NCBI RefSeq assembly: GCF_013377885.1
Contig: NZ_JABKAU010000003.1
Location: 62,001 to 126,000, forward strand
DNA length: 64,000 nt
Direction: 5' to 3'
Source of the DNA: Hymenobacter lapidiphilus
GTDB taxonomy: Bacteria > Bacteroidota > Bacteroidia > Cytophagales > Hymenobacteraceae
Made by a program: the position numbers and the translations under genes. The notes under the pieces are model-generated. The model worked only from the letters and a program-made list of their open reading frames with translations, did no database searches and was not told the DNA's origin. Shown here piece by piece: positions 9,479-16,841 of this stretch; the stretch's first letter is position 1, and each line of letters starts with the position of its first letter.

Positions 9479-10342
9479 ATGAAAAAGTTCTGGACTCTGT
9501 GCGCCGCGCTCTTGAGCGTAGTATCCGTGGCTTCAGCCCAAACAACCATGAGCTGCTGCACCAAGCCGGCTACCAGCTCCAACGCCACCGAAACCTTCGC
9601 CATGCTGGCTTCCAACGAAGATTTTTCGGGTGGCCACGATGCCCCCCTGCCCTTCCGCTACGCCGGTGGCGGCGAGATGATTGAGTTCAAGACCACCGAT
9701 GGCGGCACAAGCAAAGCCTTCGAAATCAAAAGCAATATCCGCTCGGATAAGTACCTGTTCGTCATCCATGAGTGGTGGGGCCTCAACGATTACATCAAGC
9801 AGGAAGCCGCCCGCCTGGCCAGGGAGCTGCCCGGCACCAACGTCATTGCCCTCGACCTGTACGACGGCCAGGTTGCCGCCTCGGCTGATGAAGCCGGCAA
9901 GCTTATGCAGGCCGTGAAAACTGCCCGGGCCGAGGCCATCATCAAAGGGGCACTGTTGCACGCCGGCCCTAAGGCACAAGTGGCCAGCATTGGCTGGTGC
10001 TTCGGTGGCGGCTGGAGCCTGCAAACGGCCCTGCTGGCTGGCAAGCAGGCCGCAGGCGCGGTGATGTACTACGGCATGCCTGAAAAGGATGTGGCCAAGC
10101 TCAAAACCCTGAATACCCATGTGCTGATGATTTTCGCCAAGCAGGACAAGTGGATCAACCAGGAAGTGGTGACCGAGTTCGAAAAGAACATGAAGGCGGC
10201 CAAGAAAGGCCTCACCGTGAAAGCCTACGACGCCGACCACGCCTTCGCCAACCCCTCCAATCCCAAGTACAGCAAGGCCATGGCCGAAGATGCTCACGCT
10301 GCCTCAGTGGCCTACCTGAAGAAGAATCTCAAGCTCAAATAG
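9479..10342 (+). CDS. Secreted dienelactone-hydrolase-family protein
   Basis: An alpha/beta hydrolase of 287 residues with a signal peptide at 1-20 (LLSVVSVASAQ). The catalytic triad of the dienelactone hydrolase family is visible: the nucleophile cysteine in IGWCFGGGWS, an aspartate in FAKQDKWINQ and a histidine in YDADHAFANPSN. The sequence FVIHEWWGLNDYIKQEA is the usual N-terminal family signature. The ATG at 9479 is chosen because it opens the signal peptide (MKKFWTL); the longer frame is leaderless nonsense. Substrate unknown. Probably monocistronic, closed by the terminator at 10435-10483. Confidence 0.92.
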   Translation: MKKFWTLCAALLSVVSVASAQTTMSCCTKPATSSNATETFAMLASNEDFSGGHDAPLPFRYAGGGEMIEFKTTDGGTSKAFEIKSNIRSDKYLFVIHEWWGLNDYIKQEAARLARELPGTNVIALDLYDGQVAASADEAGKLMQAVKTARAEAIIKGALLHAGPKAQVASIGWCFGGGWSLQTALLAGKQAAGAVMYYGMPEKDVAKLKTLNTHVLMIFAKQDKWINQEVVTEFEKNMKAAKKGLTVKAYDADHAFANPSNPKYSKAMAEDAHAASVAYLKKNLKLK

Positions 10343-10434
10343 ACTACTGATTAGCACATATTTTTTCAGATTTCACGGATTTTGTAGGCGGGTAAGGGCA
10401 TAATTGTTCCCTACCCATGACCCGAAATCCAGCG

Positions 10435-10483
10435 AAACAAACAAGAAAGGCTGCCTCTATGAGGCAGCCTTTCTTGTTTGTTT
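10435..10483. terminator. Bidirectional terminator, 23-bp perfect stem
   Basis: An uninterrupted 23-bp inverted repeat (AAACAAACAAGAAAGGCTGC arm, loop TAT) with T-rich flanks on both strands. It lies between the plus-strand hydrolase gene and the convergent phenylalanine hydroxylase gene and can stop transcription from both sides. Confidence 0.9.
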
Positions 10484-10550
10484 CAGATAAGAGGATGAGA
10501 GGATGAGAGGAAGTTGGCACATAAATGCACAACGGCCACGCTCCAATCCA

Positions 10551-11300
10551 TTATTTCGTCTCGATAATTTCACCCAGCGCGGTCAGACTCTCCGGTAGTT
10601 GCTCCATGCTATTGAGCACGAAGTAAAGATCCTGGAATTTATCCTTCTCGAAGGGCGTATCCAGCACGCCCTGCAGGCTGAAGGGCAGGCGCGTAGGCTT
10701 CTCGCCCAGGCTGAACTTCACTTCGCCGTGCGACGACAGCAGGCCTGCCCCATAGATGCGCAGGCCCTCGGGCTGCTGAATCAGGCCAAACTCGGCGGTG
10801 AACCAGTACAGGCGCGTGAACATTTCGAGCGCGCCGGGGTGCTGGCTGTGCTGCACGGCTGCCGCGCCCAGGTTCTGCAGGAAGGCCGCGAAACCGGGAT
10901 TCGTCAGCAACGGCACATGGCCGAATACGTCGTGGAACATGTCGGGCTCCTCCAGGTAATCGAGTTGGGCGAGCGTGCGCAGCCAGGTAGTAGCCGGAAA
11001 CTTGCGCTCGGCCAGCAAACCGAAGAATATAGCGTCGTCTACAATACCGGGCACTACCACCAGCTCCCAGCCCGTCAGCTCCAACAGGCGGGGGTTCACC
11101 TCCCGAAAATCAGGAATGGCGTCACGGGTAAAGCCCACGCGGCGCACGCCCTCCAGAAACGCATCGGAGGCGCGGCCGGGCAGCAACGCCATCTGCCTGT
11201 CAAAAAGCAGCTGCCACACATGCTGGTCGGCGGCGGTGTAGCGGGCGTATTCCTGGCGCAACAGGGGCTGAAGGGCAGTGGAATCGAGGAGCGTATTCAT
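10551..11300 (-). CDS. phhA: Phenylalanine 4-hydroxylase (canonical copy)
   Basis: Pterin-dependent aromatic amino-acid hydroxylase that converts phenylalanine to tyrosine. The 249-residue chain is the bacterial catalytic domain with no regulatory ACT domain. The non-haem iron facial triad is complete: His123 and His128 in PDMFHDVFGHVPLL and Glu170 in RLYWFTAEFGL. The family signature YGAGLLSSHGE follows at about 184. The start ATG lies 18 bases after a U-rich run that follows a terminator hairpin (11318-11363). Ahead of that is a tyrosine-rich leader ORF, so expression is probably controlled by tyrosine-sensitive attenuation. A paralogue lies 260 bases upstream on the same strand. Confidence 0.96.
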   Translation of the reverse strand: MNTLLDSTALQPLLRQEYARYTAADQHVWQLLFDRQMALLPGRASDAFLEGVRRVGFTRDAIPDFREVNPRLLELTGWELVVVPGIVDDAIFFGLLAERKFPATTWLRTLAQLDYLEEPDMFHDVFGHVPLLTNPGFAAFLQNLGAAAVQHSQHPGALEMFTRLYWFTAEFGLIQQPEGLRIYGAGLLSSHGEVKFSLGEKPTRLPFSLQGVLDTPFEKDKFQDLYFVLNSMEQLPESLTALGEIIETK

Positions 11301-11317
11301 CAGTTGGAAAAAGAAAA

Positions 11318-11363
11318 AGGGGAAAAGAAAAGGCCTGCCCCCGCACGAAGCGGAAGCAGGCCT
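11318..11363 (-). terminator. Attenuator hairpin upstream of phhA
   Basis: Stem AGGCCTGC/GCAGGCCT with inner C-rich/G-rich pairing, followed on the minus strand by TTTTCTTTTCCCCTTTTT. It stands between the leader ORF stop and the phhA start, the place of an attenuator rather than of an end-of-gene terminator. Confidence 0.8.
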
Positions 11364-11387
11364 GACAAGACGTTGGAAGAGGATTTG

Positions 11388-11477
11388 CTACTCCTGGTTC
11401 CGGCACGCCGCCGCCGCTCCGCTCCCTTGCGGGGCGTAATAGGCATAAGCATAATAGCGGGAAGGGTAGCGGGTCAT
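11388..11477 (-). CDS. Tyrosine-rich leader peptide of phhA
   Basis: A 29-codon ORF whose product begins MTRYPSRYYAYAYYAPQGSG and ends in CRNQE. It has six tyrosines in its first 14 residues. It starts about one base after the predicted transcription start given by the -7 element at 11484-11491. Its stop lies 25 bases before a terminator hairpin with a U-rich tail that precedes phhA. This is the standard architecture of ribosome-mediated attenuation. Stalling at tyrosine codons when tyrosine is scarce would favour read-through into the enzyme that makes tyrosine. Too short for usual gene callers. No homology evidence was available; the call rests on composition, position and coherence with the downstream gene. 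Confidence 0.75.
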   Translation of the reverse strand: MTRYPSRYYAYAYYAPQGSGAAAACRNQE

Positions 11478-11483
11478 CGGATG

Positions 11484-11491
11484 CAAATGTA
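11484..11491 (-). promoter_or_regulatory. -7 element for the phhA leader transcript
   Basis: TACATTTG on the minus strand matches TAnnTTTG. Using the same spacing as rnpB, transcription would begin at about 11478, one base ahead of the leader ORF ATG, giving a leaderless leader peptide. A -33 TTG is not evident. Confidence 0.6.
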
Positions 11492-11559
11492 GCTCGCCGA
11501 AATTAAACAGCCCAGGATCAGGCCGAAAAGCCGGAATTTTATATCGAACTGGCAGCCCA

Positions 11560-12297
11560 TTATCTGGCCACTAGCGCTGGCTGGGGCGCATCGGCCAGCA
11601 CGGCGGCCAGGTCGGCTACGCTTTCGGTGAGCTGCTCCCAGCCGCTGAGCTCGAAGTAGCCATCCTGCAGGTGCGCCTCGCTGTAAGGCGTTTCGAGCAC
11701 GGCAGCCAGCTCGAAGGGATGGCGCGGGGCCACCTCGGACAGGTAGTGGTGGATTTCGCCCGACGATGAGAGCAGGCCAGCCCCAAACAGGCGGGTTTCG
11801 CCGCCCTCGCGCACCAGCCCGAACTGCACCGCGAAGCCGTACAGCCGCTCCAGCCGCGCCAAGGCAGCCGCATCGTGCAGGTGCAGCATAGCTACGTGAC
11901 CCAGGAATTGCAGAAAATCGGCGAAGGCCGCATCCATCAGCAGCGGCACATGGCCGAACACGCCGTGGAACAAGTCGGGCTCCTCGATGAAATCGAACTG
12001 TTCCATGCTCCGGATCCAGACCGTGGCCGGGAACTGGCGCCGGGCCAACATACCGTAGAAATCGGCATCGTTGAGCATCCCGGCAACCGGTATCAGCTGC
12101 CAGCCGGTAGCATGCTGCAGGCGCTGGCTTACCTGCGCGAAATCGGGCAGGGCATTGCGGTGCAGGCCAGCGGCGCGCAGGCCCTGCCAGAACGCGTCGC
12201 AGGCCCGCTTGTGCAGCAGGGCCGTCTGGCGGTCAAACAATACTTTCCATACCAGATGGTCTTGGGCCGAGTACTGGTCGTAGTGTTGCTGTAACAT
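11560..12297 (-). CDS. Phenylalanine-hydroxylase paralogue with an altered iron site
   Basis: An aromatic amino-acid hydroxylase fold similar in length and motifs to the neighbouring phhA. From the ATG at 12297 it has 245 residues. The two histidine ligands are kept (PDLFHGVFGHVPLL), but the third ligand is changed: RLYGFAVQFGL has Gln where RLYWFTAEFGL has Glu, a GAG to CAG difference. The acidic residue after the first histidine is also lost (HG for HD/HE), as is the tryptophan of YWF. I prefer 12297 over an ATG at 12309, because the latter abuts the T-run of a terminator hairpin. Function may be changed substrate, weak iron binding or loss of activity. Confidence 0.85.
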   Translation of the reverse strand: MLQQHYDQYSAQDHLVWKVLFDRQTALLHKRACDAFWQGLRAAGLHRNALPDFAQVSQRLQHATGWQLIPVAGMLNDADFYGMLARRQFPATVWIRSMEQFDFIEEPDLFHGVFGHVPLLMDAAFADFLQFLGHVAMLHLHDAAALARLERLYGFAVQFGLVREGGETRLFGAGLLSSSGEIHHYLSEVAPRHPFELAAVLETPYSEAHLQDGYFELSGWEQLTESVADLAAVLADAPQPALVAR

Positions 12298-12309
12298 GGC
12301 AGTAGGCAT

Positions 12310-12345
12310 AAAAAAAGGCCCGTTTCCTTATCGGAAGCGGGCCTT
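12310..12345 (-). terminator. Attenuator-like hairpin upstream of the PheH paralogue
   Basis: Stem AAGGCCCG/CGGGCCTT with inner TTCC/GGAA pairing, and seven T on the minus strand directly before the coding region. It has the same relative position as the phhA hairpin. Confidence 0.8.
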
Positions 12346-12379
12346 ACTGAGGTTCAGAGGAGGAGGATGTTCAATTTCC

Positions 12380-12469
12380 CTACCTGTTGCACCGGCCACG
12401 CCGCCCACTACCATACTGCAGATTGCAGACGGTAATCGACATAAAGCGCGTTGCGGTCGGGTTGAACAT
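12380..12469 (-). CDS. Putative leader peptide of the PheH paralogue
   Basis: A 29-codon ORF, the same length as the phhA leader, with product MFNPTATRFMSITVCNLQYG followed by an Arg/Gly-rich end. It starts about two bases after the transcription start predicted from the TATATTTG element and ends 35 bases before the terminator hairpin. It contains two phenylalanines and one tyrosine, so the amino-acid bias is weak. The layout supports attenuation; the sensed amino acid is uncertain. Confidence 0.45.
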   Translation of the reverse strand: MFNPTATRFMSITVCNLQYGSGRRGRCNR

Positions 12470-12476
12470 GGTATTG

Positions 12477-12484
12477 CAAATATA
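12477..12484 (-). promoter_or_regulatory. -7 element for the PheH paralogue leader
   Basis: TATATTTG on the minus strand matches TAnnTTTG, with a predicted start at about 12471, two bases before the putative leader ATG. Confidence 0.55.
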
Positions 12485-12515
12485 GAACTATATTTTTCTG
12501 ATGCTAATTTTTTCT

Positions 12516-12633
12516 CTACTCCAACTCTTGGCGTAGCGCACACACACGGCGCAGGTTGCGGATCAGGCGCGCCGACTAGTCGAAGTTGAGCGTCTGGGCC
12601 CCGTCGGAGGCGGCTTTTTCGGGCGTTTCGTGG
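12516..12633 (-). pseudogene. Relic of the DAHP synthase 3' end
   Basis: An ungapped 118-base match to the 3' end of the intact DAHP synthase gene (14789-14906); I count eight mismatches by eye. In the parental frame it would encode the family's C-terminal helix (HETPEKAASDGAQ, then SARLIRNLRR), but a GAG to TAG change introduces an in-frame stop. It keeps the original stop codon. No other part of the gene is nearby, so this is a fragment, not a functional copy. Confidence 0.85.
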
Positions 12634-12636
12634 AAC

Positions 12637-12711
12637 TGGCGGGCTTGCCCCAGCCAACCCCAATGGCAATGGATATGCCCAGGTGCAGGCGAAATAATAG
12701 CAGGGCCGCAT
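12637..12711 (-). other. Possible relic of an aromatic leader peptide
   Basis: Directly upstream of the aroF relic, a frame open from ATG 12711 reads MRPCYYFACTWAYPLPLGLA, with three Tyr, one Phe and one Trp in 13 residues. Its layout resembles the phhA leader, but no TAnnTTTG element is visible before it and no hairpin follows. It may be the leftover leader of the deleted aroF copy. Confidence 0.3.
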
Positions 12712-12774
12712 CGGCTGGGCTTCGGCACCAAACAACCGCTTTTTCATAACGACCGGCTATGTTGTTTCGGGAAA

Positions 12775-13164
12775 TTACAATTTGCCGTTTACCTCGTAGC
12801 GCATACTGAGCTTGGTGTCGCCGGTGATTTTGAGGTCCACTTTGGCTTGCTGGTCTGAGGGATTAAGGAGCAACGCTGTGGAGCCGGCCATAAATCGTAA
12901 CGTGCCCCGGGCCCCGGGCGCCAGCGTGGTTTTACCGAAAATGCCACCGTCGCGGGGACGCTCCTTGAAGTCGACGGGTACATTGCCCACATTATGGGCT
13001 TCCACTTTGAAACTACCCAGCTGCCCGCCACCCAGCGCAAATTGTTTGCCTGGCTCAATGAGCAAATTAGAGGTGATACCTGCCCAGCAAGCCGTAACGA
13101 GCAGCAACAGGATGAAGAAAGCGGCAGCGGTAGCAGCCAGACGAGGAGGCAGGGAAATACGCAT
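12775..13164 (-). CDS. Small putative lipoprotein
   Basis: A 129-residue protein. It has a hydrophobic N-terminal segment ending in a lipobox-like LLVTAC near residue 24, then a short beta-rich domain (VEAHNVGNVPVDFKER and TLAPGARGTLRFMAG) that resembles water-stress/LEA14-like sandwich folds only loosely. It ends with MRYEVNGKL. The start ATG at 13164 opens the signal sequence; the longer frame has an unlikely N-terminus. It stands alone between the aroF relic and the AraC-type regulator. Function unknown. Confidence 0.7.
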   Translation of the reverse strand: MRISLPPRLAATAAAFFILLLLVTACWAGITSNLLIEPGKQFALGGGQLGSFKVEAHNVGNVPVDFKERPRDGGIFGKTTLAPGARGTLRFMAGSTALLLNPSDQQAKVDLKITGDTKLSMRYEVNGKL

Positions 13165-13323
13165 AACAGATGGGGTTGAAGTGAAACGATGTCCCAAAGC
13201 AACTACCCCACAATCTCGTAAACGCCCCAATTTACGTCCTGAGACGCTTCAATTTATAGTTTGACACCTATAGGCAGATGGATGGTATGGAAACACGAAT
13301 ACACAGGGCCACACCCGCCCCCA

Positions 13324-14664
13324 TTACCCCTGCCGGGCTGCTTCGCTGGGAGTGAGGCCACGGAGCTTTTTAAAGACGCGGTTGAAAGTGGACTTGGAAT
13401 TGAAGCCGGCTTCCAGGGCCACAGCCAGCAGGGTATAATGGCGAAACTGCGGGTCGCGGAGGAGGCGCTCGGCTTCGCGCACCCGGTACTCGTTGATGAA
13501 GTCGTTGAAGTTCTGGCCGCAGCCGGTGTTGATGACTTTCGAGAGCCAAGAGGTATTGGTACGCAGCTGGGTGGCCAGCTCGCCCAGCGTCAGCTCAGGC
13601 TCCAGGTAGGGCCGGTCCGCCTGCATATGGGCCAGCAGGCGGCTGGTCCAGCGGATCAGTTCGGCATCGGGCTCCAACCCGGGCGCATCAGGCGCCTTCA
13701 CAGCTAGGGCGGTCTTTTCGGGGGGCAATATACGGCCCGCCAACACCTCCGATGGCGGGCCGTATTCCGGGAAGGCAGCGGCTGCCATTGCTGGGGCAGT
13801 TGGTGTTTCCTCGGGATCCAGCACCGAAACCGGGTGGGCTGCTGCCTCGGTTGTTGCAGCGGCCGGCTGGAAACGTAGCGCCCCCAGCCGGTAGCCAGTC
13901 AGCAACCCCGAGATGCTGAGGTAGTAAATCAGCAGGCCCGTAAACAGGTAGTCGTACCAGCTTTGCACATAGTTTAGGGGGCTGATGAAGACATTGATCA
14001 GGCCGAATACCAGCGTTACGCCGGTGCCCAACACCACAGCTACCAGCACGTTGCGCAGCCACCGGAACCGCACCTGCTCGGTATCGGAAAAGTTGTCGTT
14101 GAGGTAGCGGGCGTACACGCGGTAAGCGCGCAGGGTGCGCACCGCGTAAGCCAGCACCGACAGGTAGCCCAGCGTATCGGCCACCAGCCCGATGGGCTGG
14201 GAGTCGGCCCAGGCGGCCAGTGGGCCCTTGGTACCAAAGTGCGCCGGCAGCGGCTGGCCCTGCAACCCGTGCCACCAGCCAATATCATAGCCAAACACCA
14301 TCAACCGCCACGCCAGCACGACCAGCGCGGGCGCAAAATGCCCCCAGTGCCGCCGTTCCAGCCGGAATTCCTGGTTGGTGAGGCTGCGGAAATAGAAATA
14401 CAGCGTTGGTCCCACCGCCAGCCAGTTACTGAACGACCAGTAAAACATGAACGTGCTACGGGCATCGTGCGCGTCGTACCAGCCGGCAAAGCCCAGCATC
14501 CACTGCGCCAGCCGTCCCGCAAACAGCAGCAGCAGCAAAGCCAGCCAGCCGTCAGCCGCCGTATCCTCGCGCCGCCGCCGTGCCCACAGTACCGCCGCCA
14601 CAATTACCCCTTGCAGAAAAAACGGCAGCAACAAGCCGCTGTATTGGTTGAAGCCGAAGAACAT
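13324..14664 (-). CDS. Membrane-bound AraC-family transcriptional regulator
   Basis: A 446-residue protein with about seven N-terminal transmembrane helices (residues 5-250), a variable Pro/Ala-rich linker, and a C-terminal AraC-type pair of helix-turn-helix motifs (about 345-445). The DNA-binding part includes LTLGELATQLRTNTSWLSKV and the second-helix signature LLAVALEAGFNSKSTFNRVF. This architecture occurs in Bacteroidota as a membrane-sensor regulator. Start at ATG 14664, since the frame upstream runs through the aroF terminator. Its position between the relic and the intact aroF raises the possibility that it controls aromatic metabolism, but nothing in the sequence proves it. Confidence 0.88.
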   Translation of the reverse strand: MFFGFNQYSGLLLPFFLQGVIVAAVLWARRRREDTAADGWLALLLLLFAGRLAQWMLGFAGWYDAHDARSTFMFYWSFSNWLAVGPTLYFYFRSLTNQEFRLERRHWGHFAPALVVLAWRLMVFGYDIGWWHGLQGQPLPAHFGTKGPLAAWADSQPIGLVADTLGYLSVLAYAVRTLRAYRVYARYLNDNFSDTEQVRFRWLRNVLVAVVLGTGVTLVFGLINVFISPLNYVQSWYDYLFTGLLIYYLSISGLLTGYRLGALRFQPAAATTEAAAHPVSVLDPEETPTAPAMAAAAFPEYGPPSEVLAGRILPPEKTALAVKAPDAPGLEPDAELIRWTSRLLAHMQADRPYLEPELTLGELATQLRTNTSWLSKVINTGCGQNFNDFINEYRVREAERLLRDPQFRHYTLLAVALEAGFNSKSTFNRVFKKLRGLTPSEAARQG

Positions 14665-14701
14665 ACCGGCAAGGTAGCAGCAGATTGGATTTCCGCTATA
14701 T

Positions 14702-14733
14702 AAAAACCGCCCCGGCTCGGGTGAGTCGGGGCG
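14702..14733 (-). terminator. Terminator after the trp-aroF operon
   Basis: GC-rich hairpin CGCCCCGACTC/GAGCCGGGGCG (one bulge) followed by GTTTTTAT on the minus strand, about 55 bases after the DAHP synthase stop. Confidence 0.8.
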
Positions 14734-14788
14734 ATTTACGAAATACGGCACGCGCCATTCCTCGCGCTACTAAGAACGACGCGCAGCC

Positions 14789-15802
14789 CTACTCCAGCTC
14801 CTGGCGTAGCGCGTACACGCGGCGCAGGTTGCGGATCAGGCGCGCCGACTCGTCGAAGTTAAGCGTCTGGGCCCCATCGGAGGCGGCTTTTTCGGGCGTT
14901 TCGTGGGCTTCGTAGATGATGCCATCGGCACCGGCCATAACGCCGGCCAGGGCCATGGCAGCCACGTGCTCGCGCAGCCCGATGCCATGCGAGGGGTCGA
15001 CGATGACGGGCAGGTGCGTCTTCTCCTTGAGAATGGGCACCGCGTTCAGATCCAGCGTATTGCGCGAGGCCGTTTCGAAGGTCCGGATACCCCGCTCGCA
15101 CAGAATCAGCTTCTCATTGCCGCCCGAAAACACATACTCGGCCGACGACAGCAGCTCTTCCAGCGTACCCGAGATGCCACGCTTGATCATCACCGGCTTA
15201 TCGACGCCGCCCAGCGCATCGAGCAGGTTGAAATTCTGGGTGTTGCGGGCGCCCACCTGAAACACGTCCACGTAATCGTGCATTTCCTCCACCTGCGACA
15301 CCTGCATTACCTCGGTAATGATTTTGATGCCGCGGGCGCGGGCCATCTGGTGGAACAGCTTCAGCCCATCCATACCCAGGCCCCGAAACGAGTAGGGCGA
15401 GGAGCGCGGCTTGTACACGCCGCCGCGCATAATGCGCACGTCGTTGTCTACGAGGTGCTGCATAATGCTCTCCATCTGCGCCTCACTCTCGATGCTGCAC
15501 GGGCCGGCCGCCAGCGTAAGCGTGCCCTCCCCGATACGCACGCCGTCGCCGAGGTCGAGTACAGTGGGACGCACGCGCCACTTGCGGCTTACCAGCTTGT
15601 AGTCGTCGGACACGCGGTGGATGTCCTGCACACCGGGCAGCTGGCCCAGGCTGCGCAGGTCGATTTCGGCCTTGCCGATAGCCACGAGGTAGCGGGCGCG
15701 CTGGGTATTTACGGCGGTGGCCTTGTAGTTGAGCGCCTTTATTCTGGCTTCAATTTCCTGCTGATTTTGCTCGGAAATGTGGGGGTCGAGTTGGAGAATC
15801 AT
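14789..15802 (-). CDS. aroF: 3-deoxy-7-phosphoheptulonate (DAHP) synthase, type I-beta
   Basis: First committed step of aromatic biosynthesis: condensation of phosphoenolpyruvate and erythrose 4-phosphate. The protein has 337 residues. A ferredoxin-like regulatory domain occupies about 1-75 (Thermotoga-type, no chorismate mutase domain). The catalytic barrel follows, with AAGPCSIES, RGGVYKPRSSPYSFRG, VGARNTQNFNLL, KPVMIKRG and VDPSHGIGLR. In this family the ferredoxin-like domain mediates feedback inhibition by Tyr or Phe. The start ATG at 15802 opens the regulatory domain; the longer frame is repeat sequence. It closes the trp operon, 153 bases after trpA across a family A repeat. Confidence 0.95.
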   Translation of the reverse strand: MILQLDPHISEQNQQEIEARIKALNYKATAVNTQRARYLVAIGKAEIDLRSLGQLPGVQDIHRVSDDYKLVSRKWRVRPTVLDLGDGVRIGEGTLTLAAGPCSIESEAQMESIMQHLVDNDVRIMRGGVYKPRSSPYSFRGLGMDGLKLFHQMARARGIKIITEVMQVSQVEEMHDYVDVFQVGARNTQNFNLLDALGGVDKPVMIKRGISGTLEELLSSAEYVFSGGNEKLILCERGIRTFETASRNTLDLNAVPILKEKTHLPVIVDPSHGIGLREHVAAMALAGVMAGADGIIYEAHETPEKAASDGAQTLNFDESARLIRNLRRVYALRQELE

Positions 15803-15834
15803 TGGGTGATGAGGAAAGGTTTTCGCAGCACGAC

Positions 15835-15935
15835 GTAGGGGCGGGGTTTGTCCCCGCCCGCCGTTCGCGCCGCTACAACGGGAATTGTTCAACGGGAATC
15901 GTTCAACGGCGGGCGGGGACAAGCCCCGCCCCTAC
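15835..15935. repeat. Family A palindromic repeat, trpA-aroF gap
   Basis: GTAGGGGCGGGGTTTGTCCC and its inverse, with an internally duplicated loop word (AACGGGAAT-GTTCAACGGG). It fills two thirds of the gap between trpA and aroF. Confidence 0.9.
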
Positions 15936-15955
15936 ATCGTTCTTCGCAACCTGGG

Positions 15956-16732
15956 TTACTTGATAATGGAAGAAACGAAAGCGGCGGCGGCGGCCGGGGC
16001 ATCATCGGTACCCTCCAACGCCTTGATCAGGGCTGAGCCGATGATGGCACCCTCGGCGTGCTGGCAGGCTGCATCGAACGACTGCTTATCGGAAATGCCG
16101 AAGCCGACGAGACGCGGATTGCGCAGGTTCATATCGGAAATCCGCTGAAAGTAGGCTTCCTGGACGCCTTCGGCCTGGGTGTTGGCCCCGCCCGTAGTGC
16201 CGGGGCCCGACACGAGGTAGAGAAACGATTCGGTCAATTCGTCAATGCGGCGGATGCGCTCGGGGGCAGTTTGGGGCGTGATAAGGAACACCGGCCGCAG
16301 GTTGTGGCGGCGGAAGATGTCCTGGTATTCGGCCACGTAATCGTCGAGCGGCAGGTCGGGCAGAATCACGCCATCGACGCCGGCGGCGGCGGCTTCGCGG
16401 CAGAAGTTTTCCACTCCGAACTGCATCACCGGGTTAAGGTAGCCCATGAGCAGAATCGGCGTGTTGGGCACCTGCTCACGTACGTCTTTCAACTGCCCGA
16501 AAAGCACGCGCATGTTCATGCCGTTCTGCAACGCTACGCTGCTGCTGGCCTGAATTACGGGTCCGTCGGCCAAAGGGTCGGAGAACGGCACCCCGATTTC
16601 GATGACGTCGGCCCCGGCATCAGCGAGGGCCCGCAGGATGGGAACGGTACTTTCAAGCTGCGGATAGCCGGCCGTGAAGTAGATGTTGAGCAGCTTTTTG
16701 TCCTGCTGGAAGGCGTTCTGGATTCGGTTCAT
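15956..16732 (-). CDS. trpA: Tryptophan synthase alpha subunit
   Basis: Cleaves indole-3-glycerol phosphate to indole and glyceraldehyde 3-phosphate in complex with TrpB. The 258-residue chain is full length. The catalytic acids are the glutamate in DVIEIGVPFSDPLADGPVIQ (read as two parts) and the aspartate in GVDGVILPDLPLDD. The phosphate loop VSGPGTTGG is near residue 185. Alanine/glycine-rich C-terminus. Gap to trpB is 109 bases, filled by a family B repeat. Confidence 0.97.
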   Translation of the reverse strand: MNRIQNAFQQDKKLLNIYFTAGYPQLESTVPILRALADAGADVIEIGVPFSDPLADGPVIQASSSVALQNGMNMRVLFGQLKDVREQVPNTPILLMGYLNPVMQFGVENFCREAAAAGVDGVILPDLPLDDYVAEYQDIFRRHNLRPVFLITPQTAPERIRRIDELTESFLYLVSGPGTTGGANTQAEGVQEAYFQRISDMNLRNPRLVGFGISDKQSFDAACQHAEGAIIGSALIKALEGTDDAPAAAAAFVSSIIK

Positions 16733-16745
16733 GGTTGTATATGAG

Positions 16746-16837
16746 CTGTCATCCTGAGCGGTGCGAAGGACCTGGTGAGAAGGTGTCGGTTGTTGATCAG
16801 CTTCTTTCCAGGCCCTTCGCTCTGCTCAGGATGACAG
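16746..16837. repeat. Family B palindrome, divergent copy, trpB-trpA gap
   Basis: CTGTCATCCTGAGC and its exact inverse GCTCAGGATGACAG at the ends, with GTGCGAAGGACCTGG-type inner arms that pair less well. Diverged from the GTCATGCTGAGC copies. Confidence 0.85.
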
Positions 16838-16841
16838 GATA

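Noticed and set aside
10484..10512. AGAGGATG tandem as a regulatory repeat
   Set aside because: Only two to three short units after a terminator; nothing supports a function.
12637..12747. A longer protein starting at ATG 12747
   Set aside because: The frame crosses the aroF relic in the wrong phase and has no domain; only the aromatic-rich start at 12711 is noted as a possible leader relic.
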